Positions 54,589-62,963 are shown, numbered from the stretch's first letter. The stretch is 64,000 nt of DNA from Eubacterium ruminantium (GCF_900167085.1 NZ_FUXA01000004.1:251895-315894), one strand, 5' to 3'. Translations and numbers: made by a program. Notes: generated by a model from the letters alone, not told the origin.

Positions 54589-55778
54589 TAATCATGCATA
54601 CAGAACGTGAGATAAAGATAATAACTACTGTATTTATTTCGGTGCTTCTGATCACAAATACTGTTTTGACGGCTGTGATCAAGGAGCCTCTTTTGGCGTG
54701 CCTGATTGCATCTCTTGCGCTTGTAATTCTGTATATTTCGGCGGTTGTTATGGTAAAGCGTATTTATGCAAGAATTGCCGGTGTAAGGACTGCTGCGAAG
54801 GAGCTGTCTATTCGGAAGTCAGCAAATAATGAATCGGAAGGTCTTTCGGCGATAAAGCAGGAAATGCTGACCGAGGGTGAGTTTGGCAAGCTTTCGGGAG
54901 CAATCTATGATATGTACACAGGTATTCTTGAAGCGGCGGACAGGGAGAAGGAGCAGAAGCTTTATCTGAAGGATATGATCTCTGACATGTCGCATCAGTT
55001 AAAAACTCCAATCGCAAGCTTGACACTATTTACGGATATATTATCATCACACGCTACATCACAGGACTGGGGTGAGGAAGAGATAGACATCCTCCGCAGG
55101 GAGGAGGGACAATTGGAGCGGATGAGATGGCTCACACTATCGCTTCTTCAGCTTGCTCGTCTTGAAATAAACTCAGTTGAATTTAAAAAGATCAAAACGC
55201 CTGTACTGATGCTGCTACAAAATGCAGCGGCAGAGCTCCTTCCGATGGCCGAGCAGAGGGGAGTAAATATAGTAGTTGAGGATGCGTTCGAATATCTTAA
55301 AGATGATGTCGAACAGAACACTACAAATACGATGGTTTCCGGTGTTGAACAGAATGAAGCGCATATAGAAGAAAATACAAGACGTGACAATATTGCGGCA
55401 GAGATAGAGGCCGATCCGGAATGGATGCACGAGGCACTCAGCAATATTGTAAAAAATGCCATCGAGCATAGTCCTGAGGGTGGAACCGTAACTCTCGGCT
55501 GTACAAGGACTCCTCTTATGATAAAGCTCACAGTGACTGATACCGGGAGAGGCATCCCTGAGGCGGACAGACTTAAGGTATTTGAACGTTTCAGCCATTC
55601 CTCCGATGCAGCTTCAGTAAATCCGGACAGTGTCGGCATCGGTCTTCCGCTCAGCAAAAATATAATTGAGGAGAACGGCGGACGTATTTATATTGAATCG
55701 AGATTTATCGATGAATGCAAGGCTTCGGAGAAATCATACACTACTGTAAATATAATATTTAATAATACGATGAGATAG
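54585..55778 (+). CDS. Sensor histidine kinase
   Basis: 397 residues from GTG 54585 (overlap GTGA with the regulator stop; GGAG five bases ahead). Two closely spaced membrane helices (about 12-55) leave almost no external loop, as in intramembrane-sensing kinases that work with ABC permeases. H-box ISDMSHQLKTPIASL, N-box NIVKNAIEHSPEGG, G1 VTDTGRGIPEAD, F FERFSH and G2 VGIGLPLSKNIIEE are present. An insert of about 35 residues (DDVEQNTTNTMVSGVEQNEA) sits before the N-box. Confidence 0.93.
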   Translation: MIIMHTEREIKIITTVFISVLLITNTVLTAVIKEPLLACLIASLALVILYISAVVMVKRIYARIAGVRTAAKELSIRKSANNESEGLSAIKQEMLTEGEFGKLSGAIYDMYTGILEAADREKEQKLYLKDMISDMSHQLKTPIASLTLFTDILSSHATSQDWGEEEIDILRREEGQLERMRWLTLSLLQLARLEINSVEFKKIKTPVLMLLQNAAAELLPMAEQRGVNIVVEDAFEYLKDDVEQNTTNTMVSGVEQNEAHIEENTRRDNIAAEIEADPEWMHEALSNIVKNAIEHSPEGGTVTLGCTRTPLMIKLTVTDTGRGIPEADRLKVFERFSHSSDAASVNPDSVGIGLPLSKNIIEENGGRIYIESRFIDECKASEKSYTTVNIIFNNTMR

Positions 55779-55798
55779 AACTGCTCTGTGCCTGGATA

Positions 55799-55948
55799 GC
55801 ATTTGATCAGGACAGTGCAACGCCGCTATTCTATGAAATGTATCCTGGGAGCATAGTGGATAATTCGCAATGCCGGATCATGGTGGAAAAGGCAAAAAGG
55901 TACGGATACACAAATGTAGAGAAATATAATTCCAGTTTTGATTATTAG
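55799..55948 (+). pseudogene. IS1634-type transposase fragment
   Basis: Open frame without start: AFDQDSATPLFYEMYPGSIV and DNSQCRIMVEKAKRYGYTNV, matching the middle of IS1634/IS4-like transposases, where FDQDS..PL.Y....G is typical. Fifty codons remain. Confidence 0.65.
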
Positions 55949-55974
55949 ATGGTGTCGATAAACAGGAGAGAAAA

Positions 55975-56547
55975 ATGATTAATGTTAAAGAAGTAGATAG
56001 AACGTATTTTGATTTATACGATCAGGTTTCAATGAATGTTGAAGTTCGTTCGATATATAAATTGAAAAGATTGGACAGTGGGCTAGGTGGTTTCATTTTT
56101 GATGAAGTTCCTGTTAAGGAGTGTATAAAAGACTACAGTAAATATGAAATTGCTAAAGAATATGAGAAAACATTTGATATATCCACTTGGCGATTCTATA
56201 TGGCATTTGACGATGAGAAGCCGGTAGGTGCTGCAACTGTTGCTGGATCAACAGAAAATATATACATGTTATCGGGCAGAAAAGATGCCTGCGTACTTTG
56301 GGATATTAGAGTAGAGGATGGATATAAGCATAAGGGAATAGGGCAAAAGCTCTTTGATTTATGCAAAAGCGGTGCAACTGAAGATGGTTATAGTCAAATG
56401 CTTATAGAGACTCAAAACATTAATGTTACTGCATGTAAATTTTATAAAAAACAAGGAGCTGTATTATCTAAGGTAGATATGTATGCATATTATTCACAGC
56501 CTGACTCAAGAGATGAAATTCAATTTATTATGTATTTGGATTTATAA
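55975..56547 (+). CDS. GNAT acetyltransferase, streptothricin-acetyltransferase-like
   Basis: 190 residues; GGAGAGAAAA precedes the ATG. Motif A LWDIRVEDGYKHKGIGQKLF and motif B MLIETQNINVTACKFYKKQG resemble streptothricin acetyltransferases (compare LETQ.NN..AC.FY in Sat4). It may acetylate an aminoglycoside-like or other antibiotic; the substrate cannot be fixed from sequence. It stands alone after a transposase fragment. Confidence 0.8.
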   Translation: MINVKEVDRTYFDLYDQVSMNVEVRSIYKLKRLDSGLGGFIFDEVPVKECIKDYSKYEIAKEYEKTFDISTWRFYMAFDDEKPVGAATVAGSTENIYMLSGRKDACVLWDIRVEDGYKHKGIGQKLFDLCKSGATEDGYSQMLIETQNINVTACKFYKKQGAVLSKVDMYAYYSQPDSRDEIQFIMYLDL

Positions 56548-57064
56548 ACTATTTGAGATTTGTTCAAAGAGACAACACCGAGTTTTGTATAAAAACTAAA
56601 CATATGTTTGACAATGAGTATTAGCGGTGATAGTATAATCTTAAAGGTGCTACCGATAGACGGTTAGCCCTGTATTAATTGGTTAAAAATAACCGCTCAA
56701 TCTTGTTAGGGACTGGGGCGGTTATTTTTTTGAATACTACATTAGACAGCATCAGGATAATATTGTTTTTGTTAATGGAAAAATCTGTAGAAAATACGGC
56801 AGGAAGTGTGTAACAAAAGAAATAATCGTTGATAGTATAAGCTGTTGTATATGTGAAGGAATCGGTGTTTTACCGGTTCCTTTTAATATTCTGTAGATAA
56901 TTAGGGAACAATAATGATTAAGAAAATAACTTCTTGTTAATGTAACGACTATACATAATGTGCAGGCATTTTTATCGGACACCTAATATGTGAGAATGGT
57001 GGTAGTAAAGAAACCGACTTGGGATCTGAAAGTCCCAAAATCAAGAAAATCAGGAGGGAAAACT
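56548..57064. other. Intergenic region with the antisense RNA only
   Basis: 517 bases without a protein gene. Apart from the RNA at 56608-56737 there is a small hairpin-like GAATCGGTGTTTTACCGGTTC near 56860 and AT-rich sequence before the HIRAN gene. Confidence 0.5.
56608..56737 (+). ncRNA. RatA/RNAII-type antisense antitoxin RNA, apparently orphaned
   Basis: TTGACA (56608-56613) and TATAAT/TAGTAT (56631-56639) precede a transcript beginning about 56645. The transcript contains GGTGCTACCGATAGACGGTT, then GGTTAAAAATAACCGCTCAA and ends in GGGCGGTTATTTTTTT. I recall this block as the antisense antitoxin of txpA/holin-like type I toxins in Firmicutes, where it overlaps the toxin message end. On the minus strand, where the toxin should lie (above 56735), I find only a broken frame. 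Confidence 0.5.
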
Positions 57065-57364
57065 ATGAAGACTATATATTTTACAATCACAGGAATGAAT
57101 TATTACTACGGTACGGATGTTGTTAAGAAGGGCAGCAAGGTTGAACTGATTAAGGAGCCGGATAATAAGTATGACAAGGAGGCCATACTTGTGAAGGTCG
57201 ATGGGCTCGGGGCAATAGGACATGTTGCAAATAGCGTAAATACAGTACTCGGTGAGTCTTATAGTGCCGGAAGGATCTATGACAGATTCAAGAAGAGAGC
57301 CAAGGGCAAGGTCGTTGTTGTAACTGAAAGAGGAGCTGTATGCGAGCTGAAGGTGGAGAAGTAG
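57065..57364 (+). CDS. HIRAN domain protein
   Basis: 99 residues from ATG 57065 with CAGGAGGG ahead. IYFTITGMNYYYGTDVVKKG, VELIKEPDNKYDKEAILVKV and GLGAIGHVANSVNTVLGE cover a complete HIRAN domain, a small fold that binds ssDNA ends or damaged DNA. It stands alone here, upstream of the second Cys-rich peptide/WYL module, in the position held by the small membrane protein in copy 1. Confidence 0.85.
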   Translation: MKTIYFTITGMNYYYGTDVVKKGSKVELIKEPDNKYDKEAILVKVDGLGAIGHVANSVNTVLGESYSAGRIYDRFKKRAKGKVVVVTERGAVCELKVEK

Positions 57365-57394
57365 GTTTGAGAGACGCAGGTTCAGGAGGACAGG

Positions 57395-57508
57395 ATGTTA
57401 AAGCGGTTAAAGTTCTGGTTTATGAGAAATAAGCACTGCAGGGGATGCTGTATGACGTGTAAGCATTATGCGGAATGCAGGAGAGAACTGCTGGGGGATA
57501 AGAATTAA
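57395..57508 (+). CDS. 37-residue Cys-rich basic peptide (copy 2)
   Basis: ATG 57395 follows AGGAGGACAGG. The product begins MLKRLKFWFMRNKHCRGCCM and keeps TC..Y.EC and ending ELLGDKN, with five Cys. Compared with copy 1 (16641) the Cys pattern and length are preserved while about a third of the residues differ, which supports translation. Function unknown. Confidence 0.65.
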   Translation: MLKRLKFWFMRNKHCRGCCMTCKHYAECRRELLGDKN

Positions 57509-57527
57509 TGGAGGATGGTGAGCAGAT

Positions 57528-57662
57528 ATGAAGAGTTTACTGAAATTATGTTTATTCCCATTTTGGCTGATGCTTAAGGCGATGAGGTTTATGTTAAAGT
57601 TTCTTTTGGTACCACTGATAATACTGGGATTTATAGCAGATGATGGAAAAGGTATGTTTTGA
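57528..57662 (+). CDS. 44-residue hydrophobic peptide (copy 2)
   Basis: ATG 57528 follows GGAGGATGGTGAGCAGAT. LLKLCLFPFWLMLKAMRFML and FLLVPLIILGFIADDGKGMF are nearly unchanged from copy 1. One membrane-spanning or membrane-associated helix pair is expected. Function unknown. Confidence 0.6.
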   Translation: MKSLLKLCLFPFWLMLKAMRFMLKFLLVPLIILGFIADDGKGMF

Positions 57663-57690
57663 TAACAGAAATCAGAAATGAATGAAGGAA

Positions 57691-57745
57691 ATTCCGGTGT
57701 TTGCAGGAGTGCTTAATTAAGTATAAGTTTGGATGACAAAGGAGG
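57691..57745 (+). repeat. Coding-remnant repeat ahead of zinc-ribbon gene, copy 2
   Basis: ATTCCGGTGTTTGCAGGAGT to the zinc-ribbon Shine-Dalgarno, closely matching 16931-16984 and, in part, 35686-35734. Confidence 0.7.
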
Positions 57746-57753
57746 TGGATCAT

Positions 57754-58245
57754 ATGGGACAGGCGTTTAGTGGAGTTTGTACGAATTGTGGGTTTAAAAT
57801 AACAGAGAATATAGGCGTAGGATTTATGTTTCCGATAGTCTATGGAGAGGTTAGAAAAAGAGCATTGGATGGAGAATATGGGGATGAAATGATGAATTTC
57901 CTTAGGGAAAATCCTCAGAGAGCTATTGATGCCGAAATAGATCTGTTTGTCTGTGAAGAATGCGGTGATATTTCATCGGACTATAATCTCGGAATGTATA
58001 TTCCTAGGGAAGAGGATGAAGAGATGCTCAAAGAAGCCGATTTTTCGTCAGAGGACACAGGTAATTCAAATTATTTCATGCCCGACGAACTAAGGCGCAA
58101 ATTCAAGAAATTCAAGGACTATGATCATAGATGTGAGAAGTGTCATGGAAAGCTTAAGATTGTTGTTGGGAAGGACTACGATAAACTCAAGTGCCCACGG
58201 TGTAAGTATAAGCTTATTCCGGGGGATATAATAATGTGGGATTAG
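57754..58245 (+). CDS. Multi-CxxC (zinc-ribbon-like) protein, copy 2
   Basis: 163 residues from ATG 57754 (AAAGGAGG ahead). CTNCGF, CEECGD, CEKCHG and CPRCKY pairs are all kept relative to copy 1, with about 15 substitutions elsewhere. Unknown function. Paired with the WYL regulator in both copies, so the two products may act together. Confidence 0.75.
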   Translation: MGQAFSGVCTNCGFKITENIGVGFMFPIVYGEVRKRALDGEYGDEMMNFLRENPQRAIDAEIDLFVCEECGDISSDYNLGMYIPREEDEEMLKEADFSSEDTGNSNYFMPDELRRKFKKFKDYDHRCEKCHGKLKIVVGKDYDKLKCPRCKYKLIPGDIIMWD

Positions 58246-58290
58246 CTGGTTGTGAGAAGAAAATCATGTAGATGTCCCTGTTATAACCCT

Positions 58291-58319
58291 TTGTATAATG
58301 TATCCAAATGTGGTAAAAT
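58291..58319 (+). promoter_or_regulatory. Promoter of WYL regulator copy 2
   Basis: TTGTAT (58291-58296), 17-base spacer, TAAAAT (58314-58319) with TGG extension. Confidence 0.65.
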
Positions 58320-58325
58320 TAGAGC

Positions 58326-58341
58326 GTGGTTGTGGGACCAC
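58326..58341. promoter_or_regulatory. Candidate operator GTGGT-N6-ACCAC, copy 2
   Basis: Identical to the inverted repeat of copy 1 and at the same distance (7 bases) from the -10. The leader hairpin GGAAAACCGC/GCGGGTTTTC also recurs. Confidence 0.5.
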
Positions 58342-58400
58342 AAACACAAGGAAAACCGCATGGAGAAGGCGGGTTTTCTAGATTACAGGGGGATGCCGTT

Positions 58401-59381
58401 ATGAAGGGGAAAAACCAGAAGCTTAAGCTTCTTTATCTGGCGAAAATAATGCAAGAGCAGACAGATGACACTCACACTCTTTCCATGTCCGAAATACTTG
58501 CAGAGCTTGCAAAGCATGAAATTCTGGCACAACGGAAGAGTATTTACGAGGATCTGGCTGCTCTTGATGAATATGGGATAGAAATAATCAAAGAACGTGT
58601 AGGTTCGAAGACGCTGTATCACTGTGGCAACAGAGTATTTGAGATTGCTGAGTTGAAGTTCCTGGTGGATGCAATCCAGTCCTCGAAGTTCATCTCTGAG
58701 AAGAAGACCAGGGAGCTGATCAAGAAGCTTGAAAATAACATTAGCGTGTATGATGCGAAGCTTCTCGATCGCGAGGTAAAGGTTGCCGGGCGCGTCAAAA
58801 ATATGAATGAAAGCATCTACTATGCCATCGATTCCCTTCACAATGCGATAAGCGAGGACAAGGCCATTCGCTTCAAGTATTTCAGTTGGAATGTCAAGGG
58901 CGAAGAGGAGTTCCGTAGGGACGGAGCTTTCTACAATGTCAGTCCGTGGGCGCTGCATTTTGATGATGAGCGGTATTATCTGATCGGTTATGACCACGAT
59001 AAGGAGGAAATCAGACATTTCCGCGTTGATAAGATGCGCGAGGTTTCCGTCACGGACAAGAAGCGCAAGGGCAAGGCTGCTTTCAATAAGCAGGACAAGG
59101 TAAAATATAATGAGCAGTATTTCCGGATGTTTGGCGGTGAGGTTGAAACCGTGTCCCTCCGTTGCCGGAACGAAATGGCAAATGTCATCATCGACCAATT
59201 CGGCAGGGACGCTTGGATGCACCCAATAGATAATGAATGGTTCACCGCAAGTGTAAATGTGGCGGTGAGTGACCAGTTCCTTGGATGGATCGTGGCTCTT
59301 GGCGGGAAGGTAGTGATTACTGGTCCGGAGAGCGCAAAGGAGAGGATGAAGGAACTGGTGGGGAAGAAGTTTGTGGAATAG
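58401..59381 (+). CDS. WYL-domain transcriptional regulator, copy 2
   Basis: 326 residues, the same length as copy 1. The helix-turn-helix (ILAQRKSIYEDLAALDEYGI) and WYL core (VSPWALHFDDERYYLIGYDH) are unchanged or nearly so. Differences cluster in the linker near 215-250 (VSVTDKKRKGKAAFNKQDK) and in the C-terminal extension. Behind this copy lie a small membrane protein and a frameshifted gene rather than a recognised defence operon. Both regulators probably bind the same operator and could cross-regulate. Confidence 0.88.
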   Translation: MKGKNQKLKLLYLAKIMQEQTDDTHTLSMSEILAELAKHEILAQRKSIYEDLAALDEYGIEIIKERVGSKTLYHCGNRVFEIAELKFLVDAIQSSKFISEKKTRELIKKLENNISVYDAKLLDREVKVAGRVKNMNESIYYAIDSLHNAISEDKAIRFKYFSWNVKGEEEFRRDGAFYNVSPWALHFDDERYYLIGYDHDKEEIRHFRVDKMREVSVTDKKRKGKAAFNKQDKVKYNEQYFRMFGGEVETVSLRCRNEMANVIIDQFGRDAWMHPIDNEWFTASVNVAVSDQFLGWIVALGGKVVITGPESAKERMKELVGKKFVE

Positions 59382-59413
59382 AGCTGTAACAACATATAGT
59401 TGGAAGGCGAATT

Positions 59414-59701
59414 ATGGGAATAGGAATTTGGATCAGTATAGAGTTAAATGTAGTACTGTTATGTATCATCATTTATCTATATGTAACAAGAAATCGGAAT
59501 ACAGTTGAAGTACAGTATGTTGATCTGGCGGAGAAATTTGCAATCTACGATTACATGTACAGGAATGGTATGACATTTTCGTATGATGATCTCCGGGATT
59601 ATTCATATTATCAGTGGTATAAGCTGAGATATGAGACATCCCCGAAGAGTAAATTTGCTCCGGAGCCGATACTTAATGATAATACGTATCGCGAGGAGTA
59701 A
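59414..59701 (+). CDS. Small single-pass membrane protein
   Basis: 95 residues. GGAAGG lies ahead of the ATG. Residues 5-25 form one membrane helix (WISIELNVVLLCIIIYLYVT). The rest is Tyr-rich and soluble (YDDLRDYSYYQWYKLRYE). Not recognised. It is 32 bases after the WYL stop and 34 bases before the next gene, so probably one transcript. Confidence 0.55.
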   Translation: MGIGIWISIELNVVLLCIIIYLYVTRNRNTVEVQYVDLAEKFAIYDYMYRNGMTFSYDDLRDYSYYQWYKLRYETSPKSKFAPEPILNDNTYREE

Positions 59702-59735
59702 TGTGTAGTTTATATGATAAGAGGAGAAGTGTTTT

Positions 59736-61149
59736 ATGGGTGATGAAGCTAAGAAAAATGAAATGACAAGGGCGATAACTGAGATGGAATTTGCTCTGGA
59801 GCCGGTTGAGGATAGAAAATCAATAACCGGATATACAAAGATTTCTCTTGATAAAATGATGGGGATGGGCGCCGGATTTGGGCTTATGGCAGATTCTATC
59901 ATGAAGTGTATGCCGGGAGGCGGTTCTGGTATTTATAAAGTATCTGTTCCTAAGGGAATGCATCTGGCAAAAAGAAAAGATGGCTCCGGGTATATAGGCG
60001 GTTCTCTTGATGATATGACGAATAAGGTTAGTGGCCAGGCAACGCTTAATAAGGTTAGTCTGGATCCGACTATGGTATGCATGGCTGCTATGATGGCCAG
60101 TGTAAATAAGCGTCTGGATAGCATCGAAGAAGCTCAGAAAGAGATGATGGATTATCTCAAACAAAAGGATAAATCTGAAGTAAGAGGAAATATCAAGTTC
60201 CTTGCTGACATAATGAATAATTATAAATATAACTGGGATAGCGAGCGCTATAAAGACAGCAATCATGTTAAGGCACTTGATATCAAGCAGGACTCCGAGA
60301 GTAAGATTGATTTCTACAGAAATATAATAATGGATAAGGCTTCAAAAAAGTCATTTATCCAGACGGATCAGTCTGTGAGAAAACAAGTAGAAGTGTTGAA
60401 AGAGAATTTTCGGGAATACAAGCTCTCACTATATATGTTTGCATTTTCCTCATGGCAGTCTTGGAAATATGTTAGCGCTTTCGGCGAGAATTAATAGCAA
60501 ACTACAAAACCGTTCATTTGATTCAAAGATCCAAGAAAGATATAGCAGTGGTTCCAAGAGCGAATTAATGGTTGCTGCATGGCCAAGCAAGGAATGGACG
60601 CCAGAAAGCATATTAGAGCGCGGCATGGAGATCCTGCACTTTATCGAAAAGGAATTTGATTTCGTATTTCCAAACGATAAATACAGAAAAGAAGTCCTCG
60701 GCTTAGGTTTCATGGTTAATGAAGGCGATGAAGATAGCAATAAGACGGTTGCGATTACTGAATCTGCTGACGAAAAAATAACAAGTCAAGAATTTAAAGC
60801 GGAAGATTTCGAAAAGTTATCTAGTGGCGCAAATAAAGAACTCTTAGATATTTTTGAAACTATAAACGATTATTGCCTTTCTATCTCACAAAACATAATC
60901 AGAAACACTACAAAGCATTACATTGGATACAGCGAAGGAAAAAGTTTTGCAGACTTTCATTTTAACTCCGGCTACTGCCACTTGATGCTTCGTACTATTA
61001 AGTATTCTGATCCACAAAACAAAATAGAACTTCTTGGTGATAACTACAACTGGGCTAAGAAAGCAAAACTCAGGATCTATCCTGGCGATGATTTAGAGTA
61101 TATTAAAGGCTTAATCAAGCAAAGCTACGATTCATTGTTTAGTAATTAA
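59736..61149 (+). pseudogene. Unrecognised gene split by a frameshift near 60450-60480
   Basis: AGAGGAG precedes ATG 59736. The first frame gives 252 residues: a Gly/Met-rich part (SLDKMMGMGAGFGLMADSIM) and a helical part ending LYMFAFSS, then unrelated residues and a stop at 60494. From about 60450 the +1 frame is open to 61149 (LGNMLALSARINSKLQN onward, about 230 residues) with normal codon use but no start signal. One-base change around 60450-60480 would give a single protein of about 465 residues. Family not recognised. Either a true frameshift mutation or a sequencing error. Confidence 0.6.
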
Positions 61150-61156
61150 AATAAAA

Positions 61157-61192
61157 AGAGCCGATAGTCATAAAAGCTATCGGCTTGATTTT
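61157..61192 (+). terminator. Terminator after the frameshifted gene
   Basis: Stem AGCCGATAG (61159-61167) with CTATCGGCT (61177-61185), then TGATTTTAT. Confidence 0.8.
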
Positions 61193-61428
61193 ATATATGG
61201 TCAGCAGAAAATATTGGTGAGATATGGTGAAGAGGTATGATATGAGGGTATGAGTGGGTTAATGTCGAAAAATCAAATAATAAGCATGACTATCAACTAT
61301 CTGCTGAGTCGCTATTAGAAAGCGAGCAATGACGGAAGGTAGGAATGCAAAAAGAACAACACCCCTATAAATAGGGATGCTTTTCACTAACGTCAAATGA
61401 GAAATATCTCCATTGTGACGTCTAAATA

Positions 61429-61621
61429 TGGGATGTAGCTCAACAGGTAAGAGCCACGGCCTTATAAGCCGTAAGCCCTGACAAGGTAAATATGGGTTCG
61501 ATAGTCTCACCTGCCGGGTCTTCACTTCGTTACGGTCCGCGCATAACAAGCATCCGCTGGATGCTTTGCGCCGGTCGGTGCTAGACGATGCCCACAGGGC
61601 ATCAGCACCCCATCATCCCGA
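61429..61621 (+). tRNA. Interrupted tRNA-like gene, anticodon UAU, insert in T-loop
   Basis: Acceptor TGGGATG pairs over all 7 positions with CATCCCG (61614-61620; one T-G pair). D-stem GCTC/GAGC and anticodon arm ACGGC-CTTATAA-GCCGT are perfect, anticodon TAT (Ile AUA codon). The variable region is 19 bases, long for an Ile tRNA. T-stem strand ATGGG and loop TTCGATA (61492-61503) are followed by a 105-base insert, after which CCCAT resumes and pairs with ATGGG. Without the insert the RNA would be 88 bases with a complete cloverleaf. A T-run (ATTTTTT) follows. Whether it is spliced, functional or dead is unknown. Confidence 0.6.
61504..61608 (+). repeat. T-loop palindromic element, copy B (105 bp)
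   Basis: Starts GTCTCACC and ends ATCAGCAC. Contains CTTCACTTCGTTACGGTCCG (shared with copy D), hairpin AAGCATCC-GCT-GGATGCTT, then CGGTCGGTGCT and hairpin GATGCCC-ACA-GGGCATC with closing AGCAC. Confidence 0.75.
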
Positions 61622-61627
61622 TTTTTT

Positions 61628-61753
61628 GCAGACGTGGTGTAATGGATTAGCGCATCGGATTTCTAATCCGGCGGTTGAGGGTTCGAGGTCTCGTATGTCG
61701 ACTCGGTCGGTGCTGGACACGTGCCACCGGCACGTAGCACCCCTCCGACTGTA
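61628..61753 (+). tRNA. Interrupted tRNA-like gene, anticodon UCU (Arg), insert in T-loop
   Basis: Starts 6 bases after the previous one. Acceptor GCAGACG pairs with CGACTGT (61746-61752) at 6 of 7 positions including one G-T. D-stem GTGT/GCGC, anticodon arm TCGGA-TTTCTAA-TCCGG, anticodon TCT. T-stem GAGGG (61677-61681) and loop TTCGAG precede a 53-base insert, and CCCTC (61741-61745) resumes the stem. The mismatch in the acceptor makes function less sure. Confidence 0.55.
61688..61740 (+). repeat. T-loop palindromic element, copy C (53 bp)
   Basis: Starts GTCTCGTATG, contains CGGTCGGTGCT, hairpin ACGTGCC-ACC-GGCACGT, ends AGCAC. Same length and layout as copy A, with compensating changes in the inner stem. 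Confidence 0.75.
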
Positions 61754-61755
61754 CT

Positions 61756-61934
61756 TGCAGTGTAGTTCAGTTGGTTAGAGCAGGATCTTCATACGGTCAA
61801 GATCGTGGGTTCGAAAGTCTCCGCTTCGCTCCGGTCGGCTCAGATCAATTCTTCACTTCGTTACGGTCCGCACTTAACGCATGTCACTGGCATGCAGTGC
61901 CGTCCACCGGACGCTTTTCGCCCCGCCACATCCA
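61756..61934 (+). tRNA. Interrupted tRNA-like gene, anticodon CAU, insert in T-loop
   Basis: Starts 2 bases after the previous one. D-stem GTTC/GAGC; anticodon stem with four pairs and loop TTCATAC, anticodon CAT (Met or Ile2). T-stem GTGGG and loop TTCGAAA (61810-61816) are followed by about 105 bases, then CCCGC, which can pair with GTGGG (one G-T). The acceptor TGCAGTG matches only part of CACATCC, so this copy is the most decayed or its 3' end is misplaced. Confidence 0.4.
61817..61921 (+). repeat. T-loop palindromic element, copy D (about 105 bp, divergent)
   Basis: Starts GTCTCCGC and shares CTTCACTTCGTTACGGTCCG with copy B. Inner hairpins such as CGCATGTCACTGGCATGCAG and CGTCCACCGGACG differ from the other copies, and the AGCAC ending is not clear. 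Confidence 0.55.
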
Positions 61935-62195
61935 CTAATATGATATTTACAGCTTGAGTCGCAAAATCTCCGGGAGTTAAGATTTAATAAAGGATCCTTT
62001 GGTCAAATCTGAATATGCCGGACAATAAAGCATCGTCTTGTTTAGATGGAGTACGTTAGTGACATTAATGATAGTAGAAAGATACATAAATCCAACTTGA
62101 CAAAGTGGTTCCTCAATGATAAGTTAAGCATGTGTACGAGAATAACATAATATAGAGTAAATTACGACAAATAATTAACATCATGGAGCGAGAAT

Positions 62196-62963
62196 ATGAA
62201 TTTGTATTATGAACTGCTACAGTATCCAGTTTTTTCCATGAAAGAAGTAAATGCATTGTATTCTAGCGAACGCACAGCAAGAGCGGCGCTGGGAAAACTT
62301 CTTAAGGAGAATATGGTATTAAAAATCCGAAATGGATTATACACATGCGTGAGCGGTGAAAATGGAGGACCGGTGGCGAACAGATTTCAGGTTGCCAGTG
62401 CTATCACGTCATCTTCTTATGTATCCCATCACACTGCCTTTGAGTATTATGGAACTGTCGATCAGGTTTTCTATGAGGTTTATGTTGGTTCTGAGACACG
62501 TTTCCACGACTTTGAATTTGATGGGTACACTTATCATTATGTCAAAGAACAGATGAAGGAAGGTATAGTTTCTCCGGAGTTTAGCGGTGGAGTGAGGGTT
62601 ACGGATAAGGAGCGGACGATAGTAGATTCCATAAAGGATATCAATCTTATCGCCGGGTTGGAAGAGGTGCTTTCGTGTGTAGTGTCCGTGAACAGTATTG
62701 ATGAGGCAAAAATGATAAACTATCTGGCCGGATATGACAGTGCCTTTTTATATCAGAAGACCGGTTTTATTTTTAATGAATATCAGACAGAGCTTGGCGT
62801 AAGTGATGATTTTATAAAGATATGTAATGATAGAAGCGGAAATTCAAAGCGATATCTGACAAACGGTATAAGTGAGCCGTGCTATTCGGGTGAATGGAAA
62901 CTGGTATATCCAAAGAATATAAAGCAAATGAAGAACGGAGGGATAGAGGATGCCGCAATATAA
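62196..62963 (+). CDS. abiEi: AbiEi-type antitoxin/transcriptional regulator
   Basis: 255 residues. The N-terminal winged helix (about 1-50, VNALYSSERTARAALGKLLK) is followed by VASAITSSSYVSHHTAFEYY, the core of the AbiEi C-terminal domain, and by VRVTDKERTIVDSIK, a hallmark of the family. AbiEi represses its own operon and neutralises AbiEii. TGGAGCGAG precedes the ATG. A TTGACA at 62097-62102 is a possible -35. It overlaps the toxin gene by 14 bases. Confidence 0.9.
   Translation: MNLYYELLQYPVFSMKEVNALYSSERTARAALGKLLKENMVLKIRNGLYTCVSGENGGPVANRFQVASAITSSSYVSHHTAFEYYGTVDQVFYEVYVGSETRFHDFEFDGYTYHYVKEQMKEGIVSPEFSGGVRVTDKERTIVDSIKDINLIAGLEEVLSCVVSVNSIDEAKMINYLAGYDSAFLYQKTGFIFNEYQTELGVSDDFIKICNDRSGNSKRYLTNGISEPCYSGEWKLVYPKNIKQMKNGGIEDAAI

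Larger units (their letters stand above)
57395..59381 (+). repeat. Duplicated regulatory module, copy 2
   Basis: Same gene order, spacing and orientation as 16641-18620. The zinc-ribbon and WYL genes have identical lengths in both copies. Confidence 0.9.

Noticed and set aside
61504-61608. Group I or group II intron in tRNA
   Set aside because: At 53-105 bases the inserts are far too short for either, and they sit in the T-loop rather than the anticodon loop.
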